DNA of 64,000 nucleotides. Origin: Paulinella micropora. Taxonomy: Eukaryota; Cercozoa; Imbricatea; Euglyphida. The notes beneath the pieces were generated by a model, which worked only from the letters and a program-made list of their open reading frames with translations, ran no database searches and had not been told where the DNA came from. How positions within the stretch are numbered: the stretch's first letter is position 1; each line of letters starts with the position of its first letter. The translations under genes and the position numbers were made by a program. The stretch spans positions 1,126,915 to 1,190,914 of the forward strand of contig BJOX01000034.1 of assembly GCA_009731375.1 (NCBI GenBank), read 5' to 3'. Positions 38,143-46,533 of the stretch are shown here, one piece after another.

Positions 38143-39845
38143 ATATATGTGTCAAAGCCATACCCATTCTGTGTTTTCAGGTCCTCAGCTTCTTTTCCCT
38201 TCAAATCAGTCCATCCGCTGGCGAATTTAAACCTGTTACCTTTCGCTCTTTCTAACAAAAACCTAATACTATGCCACCCGCAGGTTGTGCTTGTGTTGCT
38301 TTGGTTTTTAACCTGATTAACCTTCATAAGCAGATAAGTACTCTGCTTACTCTTGTCTATAAGTTGTTTCATTTGGTGTAGAAATATCTCGGTTGGTTTA
38401 TACAGTGCGAGCGGGTCATATATCTCTATACTTCTATCGCCGTCTAATGAGCAGTAAACAGCAATCCAATGTGAGCCTGGTTGGCTTGACTTATCCAAGT
38501 TCATTATAAAACCATACTTCTTTCTTTTTTCTGGTTTCAGTTTGTTTATTTCATCGCTGGCTACTTTTCCCAAATACCAATCGTGCTTTTTCATAATGTT
38601 GTCTATTTCATCCGTCATTAGCACGCGATAGCCTTCCCCACTTTGGTCGTCTTCCAACTGCGGCATATTTTGTAAATCTAATATTAATTTTTTCGCATCC
38701 TCATCTCCTGCTGGTGGCTGTTCTTCTGTTTGTGGCTGTTCTTCTGGTTGTTGTTGTGGTTCTGGTTGTGGTTCTGGTTCTGGTTGTTGTTGTGGTTCTG
38801 GTTGTTGTTGTTGTTGTGGTTCTGGTTGTTGTTGTGGTTCTGGTCGTTGTTGTGGTTCTGGTCCTGGTTGTTGTTGTTGTGGTTGTTTTTGTTCTGCCTG
38901 CTTCCTTTTCTTTTCTATCCAAGCATTAAATGAAGTCCATCCTTCCTCTGGTGTTTTGATGTTTTTAGTTGTTTCGTGTTTGATTAAAAATTGTTGTAAA
39001 GTCTTTTTGTAATTAACAACTTTTCCTCCCTTGACACGGATAACTACAATACCAGCTTTTTCTAAATCTTGAACAATTTGCTTGTTAGTTTTTTTGCTAT
39101 CACCTCTACTCTGGACAGAACTTTCAACCATCTCTTTAACTATTTTTTCTCGCTGCAAACGCTCAATCTTACTTATGTTCGCATTCCATTGTTGAGTTAC
39201 ATCTTCTACCTTGGTTTCAGACGATGGAGGTTTTTTTCGTGCTCGTTGTGGGCTTTTGCTAAAATTATTGTTTTTGTCTGGTGGCATTAATAAGAGCCTT
39301 TTTGTTTTTTTTTGGAAATCTCTGAGTTCTTCATTTATTCGTTTCAACCTCTTAATCTCTCTTTTCTTTTCTTCTTGTTTTTCCTTCATTTCAGCATCCT
39401 CCTTCCTCTCTCTTCTTTTCTTTTCTTCTTCTTTCTCTTCAAGGTCTTTGATTTCTTTTATTTCCAACCTTTTCTTTTCTTCTTCTATCTCATCCCTTTT
39501 CTTCTTTTCCTTTTCTCCCTGCTCGTGTATCAGGTCATATTTTTTCTGTAAGTTGTCTTGTATCTGGTTGCGGTTCTCGTATTCAAGACGGTCAAATTCG
39601 GACTTAACTATTCGCTCTTTCGTCTTTCGTTTATTCTTCGTTTTCGTCTTCCCCATATATTTCAAAAATAGTTTAACGATTTGAAGTGTTGAAAGGTCAT
39701 TCGTTTTCTCGCCAAAGTTGAGATATGCTCGTTTACCTTTCACTTTAATATATGGTCGGCCATCTTTGGTTCTGTATATCCTCGGTGGCCGTTGTTTAAG
39801 TTTCTTCTTCGGCTTACTCCCACCTCCACGAGTTTTGGTCTTCAT
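38139..39845 (-). CDS. Adenain-like maturation protease with long N-terminal extension
   Basis: The product has 568 residues. The C-terminal 150 residues are a Ulp1/adenain-type cysteine protease: GSHWIAVY carries the catalytic histidine, SIEIYDPL the acidic residue, and VNQVKNQSNTSTTCGWHS the oxyanion glutamine and the nucleophile cysteine. Before it lie a basic N-terminus (GRPYIKVKGKRAYLNFG), a long K/E/R coiled coil (about residues 70-190), an Arg/Ser-rich joint and a proline-glutamine repeat (about residues 308-370). In adeno- and Polinton-like viruses this enzyme cuts capsid precursors during maturation. The extension could be a scaffold or packaging part, released by the protease itself. 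Confidence 0.85.
   Translation of the reverse strand: MKTKTRGGGSKPKKKLKQRPPRIYRTKDGRPYIKVKGKRAYLNFGEKTNDLSTLQIVKLFLKYMGKTKTKNKRKTKERIVKSEFDRLEYENRNQIQDNLQKKYDLIHEQGEKEKKKRDEIEEEKKRLEIKEIKDLEEKEEEKKRRERKEDAEMKEKQEEKKREIKRLKRINEELRDFQKKTKRLLLMPPDKNNNFSKSPQRARKKPPSSETKVEDVTQQWNANISKIERLQREKIVKEMVESSVQSRGDSKKTNKQIVQDLEKAGIVVIRVKGGKVVNYKKTLQQFLIKHETTKNIKTPEEGWTSFNAWIEKKRKQAEQKQPQQQQPGPEPQQRPEPQQQPEPQQQQQPEPQQQPEPEPQPEPQQQPEEQPQTEEQPPAGDEDAKKLILDLQNMPQLEDDQSGEGYRVLMTDEIDNIMKKHDWYLGKVASDEINKLKPEKRKKYGFIMNLDKSSQPGSHWIAVYCSLDGDRSIEIYDPLALYKPTEIFLHQMKQLIDKSKQSTYLLMKVNQVKNQSNTSTTCGWHSIRFLLERAKGNRFKFASGWTDLKGKEAEDLKTQNGYGFDTYI
38722..38912 (-). repeat. Coding PEPQQQ repeat in the protease gene
   Basis: TGTTGTTGTGGTTCTGG units on the plus strand encode PEPQQQ-type repeats on the minus strand. 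Both of the other minus frames and the plus strand are also open here, which is an artefact. Confidence 0.85.
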
Positions 39846-39848
39846 ATT

Positions 39849-39861
39849 GTATATATTATTA
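39849..39861 (-). promoter_or_regulatory. TAATAATATATAC motif before the protease gene
   Basis: The motif lies 3 bases before the ATG at 39845. Confidence 0.5.
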
Positions 39862-39912
39862 GTAAAAAAAATAATAGAAGGTTTAGTTTTTTATTTGAAC
39901 CCACCAGAGGAG

Positions 39913-40228
39913 TTAGTGAAATTTAACAGCTCCTCCTCGTTGCTTGCCATATCCTTGTTTCGCCGCCGCCATCGCAACCTTACCAGCATACGGCACTCCA
40001 AGGTCGTTAAGAAAAGTAGCACCCTTTGAAACCAATTTATTCTTTTTGATCAAACTATTAGCATCCAATATGGCTTGTCCGACTTTTTTTCCAATTAACT
40101 CGGCCTCCTGTTTGTTTCTTTTTTCCCTTCTTCTTTCTGTTCTTCGCACCTCCTGCTTGTGGCATTGAAGGATTGTAGCTGATGTTGTAACCTGATGGAC
40201 TACTGATAATCACTGGTGATGTTGGCAT
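39913..40228 (-). CDS. Small basic, Gly-rich virion-like protein (one homopolymer slip)
   Basis: The start ATG at 40228 follows ACTATATATAC directly. The first frame reads MPTSPVIISSPSGYNISY, then GGAKNRKKKGKKK. An extra base in the T6 run at 40119-40124 (A6 on the coding strand) shifts to the frame with EAELIGKKVGQAILDANSL, KLVSKGATFL, and an end of AKQGYGKQRGGAVKFH. The joined protein would be about 104 residues. Polinton-like viruses often encode a short protein with a KKKGKK core and a GYG-RRGGA end next to the protease and ATPase. A DNA-condensing or membrane-active capsid role is possible but unproven. Confidence 0.6.
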
Positions 40229-40238
40229 GTATATATAG
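40229..40238 (-). promoter_or_regulatory. CTATATATAC motif before the small basic gene
   Basis: The motif abuts the ATG at 40228. Confidence 0.4.
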
Positions 40239-40307
40239 TTCTGAAAAAAATAAATAATAAAATTACAAAAACCTTTTATTGAAATTAGTCCCGAGCGGGA
40301 CAATAGA

Positions 40308-41138
40308 CTATCGCAAGCGATAGTTGAAATTTTGCCTCAGTTCGTCCGATACCGCATCAACATACAAAAAGTTAAACCGTTCTTTGGTGGCTTCGTGGTA
40401 TTTTTCAATGAAGTATTCAAGGTCGTAGCCGAGGCCCAGATGCTTATACATAAGTTCTATTTTATCAACACTCTGACCTGGAAAAATAAGGAGGTAGTCC
40501 AGCTGTTTAATCGCCTCTGGTCGTAAGTCGTTTAGATACTGCGAGCTCATAATCACCTTTGACTTGTAGTGTCTATTTTTTTTCAACAGGTCGCTTACTG
40601 ACTTATCCCTTAAACCGCTTCCAAGATAGTCCAAAATGAACACAACTTCTGGTGTAATGTATTTGCTCGGTCTCGGGGGTTTTTCGCTTCCCTCCTGCTT
40701 TTTCTTCTCTTCCTCTTTTCCGAAATATAAAAACTTCGGCTTTTCCGCTTCCTCTTGGGGGTCCTGAATGATTTCGCCTTCTTCTTGCTCTGCCGTGTGG
40801 TTGTTTAGCTTGTCTAACTCGTAATCAATCACACTGTATCCATCCGTTTTCAAGTATGTATATATCGCTATTGGGTTTCCCTTTTTCTTGAAGTGCTTAA
40901 CCATTTTTTTGTAGATGTGGTCCTTGTGTATTGTGCTGGCAATAATAACGATGCGGGTCTTTTTGTCAGTCGTTCGTTTCAGGATTTCAAACAGTGCCGT
41001 TGTTTTCCCCGACTTCTTTTTTGCAAGTAAGAATATATTAGAGAACAGTTCATCAAACAACTTATATCCTTTGGCTTTTTTGTCTCCTTCGCCATCCTGC
41101 TTGACTACTCTAACTTTAATATTGTTGATTTTTTCCAT
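40308..41138 (-). CDS. FtsK/HerA-type genome packaging ATPase
   Basis: The product has 276 residues from MEKINNIKV. The upstream 12 codons are probably not used, because the AATAAAATATAG motif sits 4 bases before this ATG. Walker A is LLAKKKSGKTTAL (residues 40-52), Walker B is EVVFILDYLGSG (about 168-179), and KVIMSSQYLNDL is the sensor region with the conserved glutamine. A charged E/K-rich insertion lies between the two Walker motifs (about 120-160). Viral A32-like ATPases of this kind pump DNA into preformed capsids. The first glycine of the usual Walker A is replaced by K, as in several viral members. Confidence 0.87.
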   Translation of the reverse strand: MEKINNIKVRVVKQDGEGDKKAKGYKLFDELFSNIFLLAKKKSGKTTALFEILKRTTDKKTRIVIIASTIHKDHIYKKMVKHFKKKGNPIAIYTYLKTDGYSVIDYELDKLNNHTAEQEEGEIIQDPQEEAEKPKFLYFGKEEEKKKQEGSEKPPRPSKYITPEVVFILDYLGSGLRDKSVSDLLKKNRHYKSKVIMSSQYLNDLRPEAIKQLDYLLIFPGQSVDKIELMYKHLGLGYDLEYFIEKYHEATKERFNFLYVDAVSDELRQNFNYRLR

Positions 41139-41142
41139 CACT

Positions 41143-41155
41143 CTATATTTTATTA
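41143..41155 (-). promoter_or_regulatory. TAATAAAATATAG motif before the ATPase gene
   Basis: The motif lies 4 bases before the ATG at 41138 and supports the shorter ATPase. Confidence 0.4.
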
Positions 41156-41605
41156 AGCCAAAAATTCCAAACAAATAACAATTCTTCCACCCAAGAGGTC
41201 TGTCTCAATACTGCCATTGTCTGTTTTAAGCACTCTAAAACTGTATTGTCCATCGGTCCAATTAATAATACCTAAGTTGTAGCTAAGATTGGAAATGTTT
41301 GCGGTGTTGCTATCAGCGAATGTGCCAATAATCCCAATGCGGTCCATATAAAGGATTTTTGTTTTCGTCTCCGTCACATCATTCATATAGTGGATAAACT
41401 TAACATTCATTCTTGTTGGTGTAAAGTTCAATTTAATGGTTTTGTCAAATGTCTTGCTACCATTAACCCCTCCTGGAAAATCATTACTCAGAAAAATAAT
41501 CTTCTGGAATTTATAGTCTGCCTTTGCGATGCTTTCTATACTAATCTTTATAAACTTTTTATTAATTAATATTTCCGCTCGGACTGCCTGCGATTTCTAT
41601 TCACG
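41153..41605 (-). CDS. Viral protein of unknown function, start unclear
   Basis: The frame is open from just after a TAG near 41605 to the stop at 41153. The product would be up to about 150 residues but only internal methionines are found, so the start may have been lost or shifted. The sequence looks beta-rich and virion-like (KIIFLSNDFPGGVNGS, MNVKFIHYMNDV, YSFRVLKTDNGSIETDLLGG). It lies between the ATPase and a small membrane protein in the morphogenesis block. I do not recognise the family. Confidence 0.5.
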
Positions 41606-41792
41606 GGTCAGTGTTAAAAAAAATGAAAGCTGTCTTTATTACATTCAAAAAGGAATAGAAACCAAATTTAAATGTGTGTATAAGCCTATGAGCGATTGGT
41701 GTGTCGGATGGGATGAGGCTTTACCTTTAATCTGCTCAAATGATGCTTCTTGGTATAAAACTCAACCATATGAATGTTCATTTCTTACTTGA
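41529..41792 (+). CDS. Possible secreted cysteine-rich small protein
   Basis: The product has 87 residues from a true ATG. It has a hydrophobic N-terminus that looks like a signal peptide (MLSILIFINFLLINISARTA) and then six cysteines spread over 65 residues (contexts TACDF, ESCLY, FKCVY, DWCVG, LICSN and YECSF). It fills the otherwise gene-free 41606-41792. Its first 75 bases overlap the minus-strand neighbour. There is no TAATATA motif upstream. It could be a chance frame. Confidence 0.3.
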   Translation: MLSILIFINFLLINISARTACDFYSRVSVKKNESCLYYIQKGIETKFKCVYKPMSDWCVGWDEALPLICSNDASWYKTQPYECSFLT

Positions 41793-41827
41793 AGATGGAG
41801 AAGGAAGGCATATTCCAATCAATAGTG

Positions 41828-42031
41828 TTAAAATACCCACATAAGTGTTGGCAGTTTCGCACGGATGTTCTTTTCAGACAGCCTCACGATACAAAGGGTG
41901 ATGATGGCGATGATGATACCCATTTGAAACAGATACTTAATAAGTCTGCTGTCAGTTTTTCGCTTGGTCATACAACAGTCCCAGTTGTCTTCGTATTCGT
42001 GGTCTAATTTTGTTTCTCTTAATTTGGACAT
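41828..42031 (-). CDS. Small single-pass membrane protein
   Basis: The product has 67 residues from MSKLRETKLDHEYEDNW. WDCCMTKRKTDSRLIKYLF precedes one hydrophobic span (MGIIIAIITLCIV). The W-CCMTKR motif followed by a membrane span recurs among small proteins of Polinton-like and giant viruses, probably in the virion membrane or host membranes. The function is unknown. It overlaps the upstream small ORF in another frame. Confidence 0.6.
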   Translation of the reverse strand: MSKLRETKLDHEYEDNWDCCMTKRKTDSRLIKYLFQMGIIIAIITLCIVRLSEKNIRAKLPTLMWVF

Positions 42032-42116
42032 CAATCACACGGTTCTTCAACTCTGGTGTTAGTTCGCCATCTGCCATATCAATGAGTGGAGGTGGAGGGT
42101 GTAATCTAGGGGGCAT
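41952..42116 (-). CDS. Short Pro-rich ORF overlapping the membrane protein
   Basis: The product has 54 residues, starting MPPRLHPPPPLIDMADGEL. The start overlaps the end of the fibre gene by 11 bases and the second half overlaps the membrane protein in another frame. After ELKNRVIDV an indel could fuse it to MSKLRE, making one longer protein. Real expression is uncertain. Confidence 0.4.
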   Translation of the reverse strand: MPPRLHPPPPLIDMADGELTPELKNRVIDVQIKRNKIRPRIRRQLGLLYDQAKN

Positions 42117-45100
42117 TGTAATTACGGATTTCTGCTAATTGGTTTTTAAAATTGGCTATATCATTAGTTAGATTATTATTTTGTGTTTCTAAATTATCTA
42201 CTTTTTCCGCCATGTGTTGAAAAGCGCTAACCAGTATTGGTATAAATTCCATATATGATACTCCTTCAAGGATGCTTTTTCAGTCGTCTGCCTTCATTCC
42301 ACTTTCAGATACAAATTCTGGAAATATTTTTTTAACCTCGTCGGCGATAAATCCGTGGCTCTTTTTTTCTTTTTTCTCGTCTGATTTCCAATAATATGAG
42401 CAACAATTAATTTTCATTAATTTCTCACAACATCCCTCACAGTCTAGTGTTTTAATATCTGATTTTAATCTCCTGTCTGAACCAGACGACCATGTATTTG
42501 CTCCCGTATACAAATAAACATATCCTGTATTGTTTTCACCATTTGATAATGAAGTCGACCAAGCATGTAATAATCCACCTGTATTCATTACCACCGAATA
42601 ACCTGATGAGATTCCTGCTTTCATAAATATTTGTGGGTTGGTCGTATTTGATTGTATTTTTCTTAATGTTAAAATCCGCTGGATGCTGTTGTCATGCTTG
42701 CATCACTCTGAGCATAGATAACTCCACTTCCACTCGCATAAAAATTTAAATCTTGATTGGTATTGCTTCCCGTAGCATATATTGAATATAACCAAAACCA
42801 ACTCCCTGTGTCCCGTTGCTGTGTCTAAATTCAATACCTCCCGAAGATTGTCCTAGATTGGCGGTAGCATATAAACCAGCTGGTGATGGATGAGACCCGC
42901 TTCTCGCTTCTCCCCTTATGTCCGCAGTGCTATTAACAACAGATAACCCCGCATTTGCGGTTATCACCCCCGCATTACTTATGTTCATTGCCTCAGTCCA
43001 AGTTATGTTTCCTGCCAGTGCGACACCACTAGCATAACTAAAATAGATTTTATTTCCATTTTTCCTTATTGTAAAATTTGAGCCAGTGGCACTTGATTTC
43101 CAGTTAGTGTCATCAAAATAACTATCAAAATTTAAAGCAATGTTGTCTTGACTCCAGTTTAATAATTGAAAAGTTGGATAAACGGAATCGTGAACAAATG
43201 CTTGGATGTGCGGACCATTAACATTACTAGCAGTGCCATATAATTCTAAACCACCACTCACACCTGTTCCCTTTGTATTCCTACCTATTATACACGGGAC
43301 ACCTAATGAAGTCGCCAATATTCCACTAAATTCCTTTGTTCCTGACAGTGTCTGTGTTCCAGTTAATTTCACATTCTGACCGTTCAATGTATCAACATAA
43401 GTTTTGCTCCGTCTGTTGAAGCAGATGGAGTGGCTAAGTTTGTTATGCTTTGGCTTTTTAAGTCAATCCCCGCATTCGCAGTTATTTCCCCACTGGCTGA
43501 GAGTGTGGTTGTAGATACCCCAGCACTCGCAGTTATCATTCCACTCGCCGTTATGGTTCCGCTTGTTGTCAATGTGTAGCACGTCATAGTTCTAACATTC
43601 GTTAAATCATAATTAAATGTCTCATAATCAAAATACAAACTGGCTACACGAGGTTGGCTTCTAAATGAAGTTCCATCACTACCAGTCTTATTTACTACAA
43701 ATATAATATATCTAGCAGAAACATTTGAAGCAGGAGAATATGTTTTAGTTGTTTGTGAAGCCCAAGCCTTACCTGTCTGTGAATCCCACAATGTGTAAGT
43801 AATGTTGTCAGTGCTTACACCAACATACCAAATGCTCGGTGATGTTTCAATATAATTGGAAGACGAAGACCTAACATAATAAGTTTTTATTCTGTATGTC
43901 GTTCCTAAGTAGATTTTTATGTATTCGCCTGTGTATGCTGTTCCTCCCCAAGTATTCGTGGTTGCGGGAGTTCTGTTATATATTCATGTCGTGCCGTTGT
44001 AGTATATAGCCGTAGTCCAATAATCGTTCTGACTGGCATTCAAAGCATAATAACCTGGATTGTATTCATCAGAAGCAGAAGCAATAAACCCGCCAGAATT
44101 ATTGCTTGTCATAGCATGCGGGGCGGTGTATAGAGTTAAAGCAGAAGCATCATATTTTACATCGCCAGTCATTGTCTCACCTGACAAAGCAAGGAAAGCC
44201 AGAGACCCTGTGGAATTTACCTAGTTTGAGCAGTTGTATGAGAGTAATTGACCGTTTGCTGGTGTCGTTATTATAACATCACTTAAAGCATCTATCGATT
44301 TAGTTCCTAGCAGTGTGTCAAAATCCGTATTCGCTCTTGCGGTCGTGTAGTATAAGTTAGTGCCTTCTGCGACATTGGTGGTGCTCTTGGTTGCTAATCT
44401 CGTATCAAAATCCGCATTTGCTCTTGCTGTGGTATAATATAAGTTTGTGCCTTCGGATAAATTGGTGGTTGACTTAGTCGCTAGCCTTGTATCAAAATTT
44501 GAGTTATCTCTGGCTGTGGTGTAATATAAATTAGTTCCCTCTGCTAAGTTGGTTGTGTTTTTTGTTGCCAATTGTGTATCAACCTAGCATTGGTGTAATA
44601 TAACTTTGTGTCTTCTGCTACATTGGTGGTTGACTTAGTCGCTAGCCTTGTATCAAAGTCTGTATTTGCTCTTGCTGTGGTGTAATATAAGTTTGTGTCC
44701 TCGGATAAATTGGTGGTGCTCTTTGTTGCTAATTGAGCGTCAAATCTCGCATTGGTATAATATAAGTTTGTGCTCTCGGATATATTGGTGGTGCTCTTTG
44801 TTGCTAGCCTTGTATCAAAGTCTGTATTTGCTCCCGCTGTGGTGTAATATAAGTTTGTGCCCTCGGATAAATTGGTGGTGCTCTTTGTTGCTAGCCTTGT
44901 ATCAAAGTCTGTATTTACTCTCGCTGTGGTGTAATATAAGTTTGTGCCCTCCGAGCGGATAAATTGGTAGTGTTCTTTGTTGCTAATTGAGTGTCAAATC
45001 TCGCATTGGTATAATATAAGTTTGTCCCCTCGAATAAATTGGTAGTTATTTTGGTGGCTAATTGGCTATCAAATCTTGCTGTCGTATAATATAAATTGGT

Positions 45101-45449
45101 GCCTTCTTTGATGTCGGTTGTTGATTTTAAAGCTAGTCGTGTGTCAAAGCGGTTATCAGTCCAATAATAATTAAGTATTTCTTTTACGTCCGTAGTTGAT
45201 TTGTTAGAAAATCTTGTGTCAAACCGCCCATCAGTTAGTTCACTCTTTGATGTCTGTTGTGCTTTTGGTAGCCAGTCGTGTATCAAATCGGCCGTTGGTA
45301 AAATAAAGATTTACGGGGTCGGCATCTTCTGGCACCCTATCTGTGTTTAAGCCAATAATATCAGTGTTCGTTAAATCAAGGTTGGCTATATTTAGCGAGT
45401 CTATCGCAATTTCCTGTAATCCTAAGAGCGATTTATATTGGCTACCCAT
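42106..45449 (-). CDS. Long fibre-like protein with repeat shaft and C-terminal S74 chaperone domain (fragmented)
   Basis: The start is MGSQYKSLLGLQEIAI at 45449 and the end is a coiled coil (FQHMAEKVDNLETQNN) at 42106. The shaft (about 44221-45290) has roughly a dozen 24-29 residue repeats with TNLYYTTARFDTRLATKST. Then comes a TLSASGEITANAGIDL-type beta region and a middle with GVGFGYIQY. The C-terminus has SDRRLKSDIKTL, a cysteine-rich stretch, and KSHGFIADEVKKIFPEFV, the signature of the peptidase S74 intramolecular chaperone that trimerises phage tail spikes and then cuts itself off. At least six indels split the frame. It is probably a host-recognition fibre. Confidence 0.72.
44225..45290 (-). 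repeat. Tandem coding repeats of the fibre shaft, unit about 72-86 bp
   Basis: Each unit contains, on the plus strand, GTATAATATAAGTTTGTG and TCGGATAAATTGGTGGTGCT or close variants, followed by GCTAGCCTTGTATCAAA. Near-identical neighbouring units near 44680-44930 suggest recent unit duplication. Confidence 0.85.
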
Positions 45450-45531
45450 TGTAGGTTATATTTGTTAAAAAATTGTTTATTAATAAAAACTAAATAATAT
45501 TATTTTGTATAATAATGTAAATAAATAGAAA

Positions 45532-45726
45532 ATGCTGAGAGGTAATAGAGAGGTCGATACGAAGAACCTTGAAAAGGGGTGGGAGGCAAAGAAGAATCAG
45601 GCTAAGCAGAGAAAGATTGAATGGGCGAGGGAATTACTAGCGGAGGAAGAGGCTATAAATGTGAAAGAAATGACTAATGACGAAAAGATGGACCACATCA
45701 CTAAGAAGCAGTTGGCTAAGATATGA
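45532..45726 (+). CDS. Small charged helical viral protein
   Basis: The product has 64 residues, rich in K and E and predicted helical (KGWEAKKNQAKQRKIEWARE). It diverges from the fibre gene across 82 A/T-rich bases. Its stop overlaps the next ATG in an ATGA, so the two may be translated together. No family is recognised. Confidence 0.55.
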   Translation: MLRGNREVDTKNLEKGWEAKKNQAKQRKIEWARELLAEEEAINVKEMTNDEKMDHITKKQLAKI

Positions 45727-46067
45727 TTGATGGGAGGGACGGTGAGATAAGTGAGGAAAGTAGTTTGGATGAAGAGCATATTGAACAGGACTTCGTTGAC
45801 CTAATTGTGGATAAAATATCCAAGATGAAGATTAAGACTAAGCAAAAGAAACCCCAAAAGAAAGTGGCAAAAAAGAAAGTGGAAGAAGAAAGCGAGGACA
45901 GCGAAAGCGAGGACAGCGAAAGCGAGGAGGAGGAAGAAGAGGAAGAGCCTAAGCTCAAGAAAGGAGGGAAGAAGACTGGCCGTGTTAATGTCAATGTTTA
46001 TAACCAACAACCAGAGAAATCAAAAAAAGAAAACAATGATACATCTAAAATATTTTTGAAGTTTTGA
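45723..46067 (+). CDS. Acidic/basic low-complexity viral protein
   Basis: The product has 114 residues. An acidic start (DEEHIEQDFVDLIVDKI) is followed by a lysine stretch (KQKKPQKKVAKKK), a Ser/Glu run of SEDSE repeats and a final GRVNVNVYNQQ segment. This is the charge pattern of disordered nucleic-acid or histone-binding proteins, but no domain is seen. It is coupled to the preceding gene by ATGA. Confidence 0.55.
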   Translation: MIDGRDGEISEESSLDEEHIEQDFVDLIVDKISKMKIKTKQKKPQKKVAKKKVEEESEDSESEDSESEEEEEEEEPKLKKGGKKTGRVNVNVYNQQPEKSKKENNDTSKIFLKF

Positions 46068-46069
46068 AA

Positions 46070-46265
46070 CTACCACAAATAATGATAAGAATAGTAATTA
46101 GCATACTCTGGATTGTTGTATGTTAATTCACCTTTTGAATTTCTTATAGCTTTTGCTCTCGCTCTGTAATTTCTTCTTCTTTTTGAAATCACCGAAATGA
46201 ACTATTTTTCCTTGGTGTAGTAATGTATATTTTTTATTTTTTACACTTGACTTTGAAAATCTCAT
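46070..46265 (-). CDS. HFGD / YW-yLW family small viral protein (one frameshift)
   Basis: The ATG is at 46265. The first frame reads MRFSKSSVKNKKYTLLHQGK, then IVHFGDFKKKKK. A slip in the AAG run near 46170 leads to RRNYRARAKAIRNSKGELTY and the end SYHYLW before TAG at 46070. The order K-y-l--GK-vHFGD, RR--Y--R, G----Y, Y-S--YLW is that of a small family of unknown function widespread in large DNA viruses. About 65 residues in all. It is too broken for simple ORF calling, but the pattern is distinctive. Confidence 0.65.
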
Positions 46266-46273
46266 ATTATATA
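46266..46273. promoter_or_regulatory. Shared 8-bp spacer between divergent start codons
   Basis: The sequence CAT-ATTATATA-ATG places two opposite start codons 8 bases apart. The spacer and its flanks are close to palindromic and contain the TATATAAT/TAATATA-like core for either direction. Confidence 0.5.
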
Positions 46274-46532
46274 ATGAACAAGATAAAAAATTTACCATTA
46301 GATGTTCGTTTACACATTATGGACTATTTATATAATCATCGTATGTATGACTTCACTAGTTGCTATGTGTGTGGATTAACTCTGTGTTTAGCGAACCGAC
46401 AGATTACAGCCATTGATGATAGTTTTGATTGGTTTTTATATGTACGAGTTTTGTTCTAATTATTGTTTTGAACTAGAAAAAAAAGAAAGAGCAATATATA
46501 AGGATAAAGCATTAGGTGTCATTAAGTATTAG
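46274..46532 (+). CDS. F-box-like start plus treble-clef zinc motif, frameshifted
   Basis: The start MNKIKNLPLDVRLHIMDYLY fits the core of an F-box (LP-D----I--YL). It is followed by CYVCGLTLCLANR. After about 57 codons the frame stops. One base slip near 46440 opens a frame with EFCSNYCFELEKKERAIYKD ending at TAG 46530-46532. CYVC together with FCSNYC would form a zinc-binding pair. The longer frame starting at 46223 is not used, because it would cross the divergent gene. F-box proteins can redirect host ubiquitin ligases, but that role here is only a guess. Confidence 0.5.
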
Positions 46533-46533
46533 A

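Noticed and set aside
38714-38933. Val/Leu-rich and Trp/Phe-rich frames on the plus strand
   Set aside because: Antisense of the PEPQQQ repeat in the protease gene.
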